A stretch of DNA of 64,000 nt from REEB506 sp049317545 (GTDB lineage Bacteria > Pseudomonadota > Alphaproteobacteria > Caulobacterales > Aquidulcibacteraceae): assembly GCA_049317545.1 (NCBI GenBank), contig JBMOIB010000005.1, forward strand, positions 5,857 through 69,856, read 5' to 3'. The notes beneath the pieces are model-generated. The model had not been told where the DNA came from. It made no database searches and saw only the letters and a program-made list of their open reading frames with translations. The translations under genes and the position numbers were made by a program. Positions 62,402 through 64,000 of this stretch are shown in pieces. The stretch's first letter is position 1. Every line of letters begins with the position of its first letter.

Positions 62402-63448
62402 ATGCGGCGAATCCTTGCGACAGCGGCGGCGGCGCTCGCCCTGACCGCCTGCGGCGGCGAAAAAGCGAAGACAAATAAGGTCGAAGAAAAGACGTTGGTC
62501 TCAATCGCCAAGGCGGAGGCAGCCCCCGGCGCGGCCGCCCTGCGGGCGTCGGGTCTGGTCGCCTATCAACGTGAACCGGCGCTGTCGTTCAAGGTTCCCG
62601 GCGTCATTGCACGCATCGCGGTGGATGAGGGCGATAGCGTTAAGGCCGGCGCGCGCCTCGCCTGGCTGCGTCCCACGGAGGTCGCCGCCGGGGTCGCCGA
62701 GGCCGGCGCCTCCTACGAAGTGGCGCGCCGCAACCTCGAACGGGCGCAGACCCTATTCGACAAGGGCCTCGTCGCTCAGGCCCGCCTCGACGACGCCAAA
62801 CTAGCGGTCGAGCGCGCCAAAGCCGGCGCCGACTCGGCCGGCTTCAACCGCGACACGGCCGTAATCGTCGCGCCCGCCGATGGCGTCGTTCTGCGTCGCC
62901 TCGCCGAGCCGGCGCAGGTCGCAGCCGCCGGAGCGCCAATCCTGGTCCTTGGCGACGTTCGATCCGGCCTCGTGGTCCGCGCAGCCTTCCCGTCGAGCGC
63001 CGCCGCGCGGCTCAAGCTCGGCGCGGCCGCGAACGTCTCGATCCGCGACGCGGGCGAAGCGATTTACCAGGGGCGCATCACTCAGATCGCGGGCAAGAGC
63101 GACGGCGCCACGGGCGCATTCGACGTCGAAATCATGCTGGTCGCACCTAAGGGCGTGCGCAGCGGCATGGTCGCTGAGGCCGCGATCGAAACGCCAGACG
63201 CCAAGCCGAACGACGCGGCCGTCCGCATCCCCGCCGTCGCGCTGCTGGATGCGCGCGCAGACCAGGGCGCCGTCTATGTGATCGACGCCAACAGCATCGC
63301 GCGCCGCCGCGCGGTGCAGACGTCAGGCGTCCAGGGCGAAAACGTCACGGTCATCGCCGGGCTTGCGCCGGGTGAATCCGTCGTCGCGCTCGGCGCCGCC
63401 TATGTCCGCGACGGCGCAGCCGTCACCGTCGCGCAAACCCCGCGCTGA
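62402..63448 (+). CDS. RND efflux membrane-fusion lipoprotein
   Basis: 348 aa. Signal peptide with lipobox LTAC (MRRILATAAAALALTACGG), then barrel-sandwich halves (YQREPALSFKVPGVIARIAVDEGDSVKAGARLAWL and the later VAPADGVVLRRLAEPAQVAAAGAPI), the coiled-coil hairpin EAGASYEVARRNLERAQTLFDKGLVAQARLDDAKLAVERAKAG, and a beta-barrel. Periplasmic adaptor for the transporter encoded 11 nt downstream. The ATG at 62402 keeps the lipobox at the right distance; an upstream in-frame ATG at 62369 adds a basic tail. Confidence 0.92.
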   Translation: MRRILATAAAALALTACGGEKAKTNKVEEKTLVSIAKAEAAPGAAALRASGLVAYQREPALSFKVPGVIARIAVDEGDSVKAGARLAWLRPTEVAAGVAEAGASYEVARRNLERAQTLFDKGLVAQARLDDAKLAVERAKAGADSAGFNRDTAVIVAPADGVVLRRLAEPAQVAAAGAPILVLGDVRSGLVVRAAFPSSAAARLKLGAAANVSIRDAGEAIYQGRITQIAGKSDGATGAFDVEIMLVAPKGVRSGMVAEAAIETPDAKPNDAAVRIPAVALLDARADQGAVYVIDANSIARRRAVQTSGVQGENVTVIAGLAPGESVVALGAAYVRDGAAVTVAQTPR

Positions 63449-63458
63449 GGAGCAGACG

Positions 63459-64000
63459 ATGCCGGTGCGCGCGATCACGCGGTTCTTCGTCGACCGTTGG
63501 CAATTCACGGTCGTGCTGTTCTCCCTGCTGATCATGCTGGGCTACAGCGCCGTCCTGTCCATCCCGAAAGCGGAAGATCCGATCGCACGTTTCCCCGGCG
63601 TGTCCGTGACCGTCGTGCTGCCGGGCGCAGACGCCGCGCAGATGGAGAAGCTCGTCGCGATTCCGCTCGAGCAGGCGGTGAACAAGCTCGAGGACGTTCG
63701 CGAAATCAATTCCACCAGCGCCGCCGGCGTCGCGACCGTTGCGGTCGAGTTTATCTGGGGCACCGATCCAGAGCGCGCCTATGACCAGGTCGTGCGGGAA
63801 GTGAACGTCGTGCGCCCTTCGCTGCCCGAAGGCGTCATCGCCGTGGACCTGCGCAAATTCAACCCTGCTGAATCTGCGGTGGTGCAATTGGCGCTCGTCA
63901 GCGAAACCGCCAACATCCGCACGATGGATGCGCTGGCCAAGGACCTGCGCGACCAGATCGAGCGCGCGCCCGGCGTCCAGCAGGCGCAGATCTGGGGCGC
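63459..64000 (+). CDS. RND efflux transporter (cut by window edge)
   Basis: The first 180 residues of an AcrB/MexB-like inner-membrane pump. First membrane helix FTVVLFSLLIMLGYSAVLSIPKAEDPIARFPGVSVTVVLPGADA, then the porter domain with AAGVATVAVEFIWGTDPERAYDQVVREV. The ATG at 63459 follows GAGGAGCAG. The tail of the first half and all later helices are off the window, so substrate class cannot be set; the PKAEDP segment occurs in HAE1-type pumps. Confidence 0.9.
   Translation, partial: MPVRAITRFFVDRWQFTVVLFSLLIMLGYSAVLSIPKAEDPIARFPGVSVTVVLPGADAAQMEKLVAIPLEQAVNKLEDVREINSTSAAGVATVAVEFIWGTDPERAYDQVVREVNVVRPSLPEGVIAVDLRKFNPAESAVVQLALVSETANIRTMDALAKDLRDQIERAPGVQQAQIWG

Overview
The window is GC-rich alphaproteobacterial DNA that carries a contiguous purple-bacterial photosynthesis gene cluster (PGC) from about 13.2 to 56.9 kb, flanked by housekeeping genes. 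The evidence is a full set of bacteriochlorophyll a genes, RC-LH1 genes (pufBALMC, puhA), spirilloxanthin/spheroidene-type carotenoid genes, the PpsR/PpaA regulator pair, and many 4-nt ATGA/GTGA start-stop overlaps. Split metH, tandem CHAP-domain proteins, MlaA/MlaC, DUF2147 and DUF3422 fit Alphaproteobacteria. I cannot name the genus.

Left flank (0-13 kb): a truncated CHAP protein and a CHAP lipoprotein; a methionine-cycle operon read leftward (ArsR-methyltransferase regulator, metF, split metH in two genes) with a strong dyad over the regulator's start; mlaA-mlaC; trxB with a LysR gene; a structured RNA-like element ending in a strong terminator; dps on a TTG start; a DUF2147 protein coupled to a CoA-transferase.

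PGC: (i) leftward bchP, a pucC-like gene split by a 1-nt frameshift, bchG, ppsR, ppaA; (ii) rightward bchFNBHLM-lhaA-puhABC-orf-acsF-puhE-hemA-idi; (iii) leftward crtE-crtF-bchCXYZ-pufBALMC, convergent on (ii) at a puf terminator near 35.8 kb; (iv) rightward crtD-crtC; (v) leftward crtI-crtB-orf; (vi) rightward DUF3429 and another membrane gene, divergent from crtI; (vii) leftward bchI-bchD-bchO. Perfect TGT-N12-ACA PpsR-type sites lie before bchC, between crtE and crtD, and over the crtI start. A mirrored pair of near-perfect sites lies before bchF. Together these genes make Mg-protoporphyrin through to bacteriochlorophyll a with a phytyl tail, carotenoids up to the methoxylated stage, the LH1-RC complex with a tetraheme cytochrome, and assembly factors. 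The cyclase present is the O2-dependent AcsF. No bchE, bchJ, crtA, pufQ, pufX or pucBA is visible in this window.

Right flank (57-64 kb): a DUF3422 membrane protein, a soluble class I cytochrome c, a small phasin-like protein, a thiamine-diphosphate enzyme, a TetR regulator with nearby dyads, and the adaptor and start of an RND efflux pump that runs off the end.

The least ordinary points are the frameshifted pucC-like gene, the missing canonical crtC start, the unassigned multi-hairpin RNA after the LysR gene, the operator arrangements, and several uncharacterised small genes embedded in photosynthesis operons.
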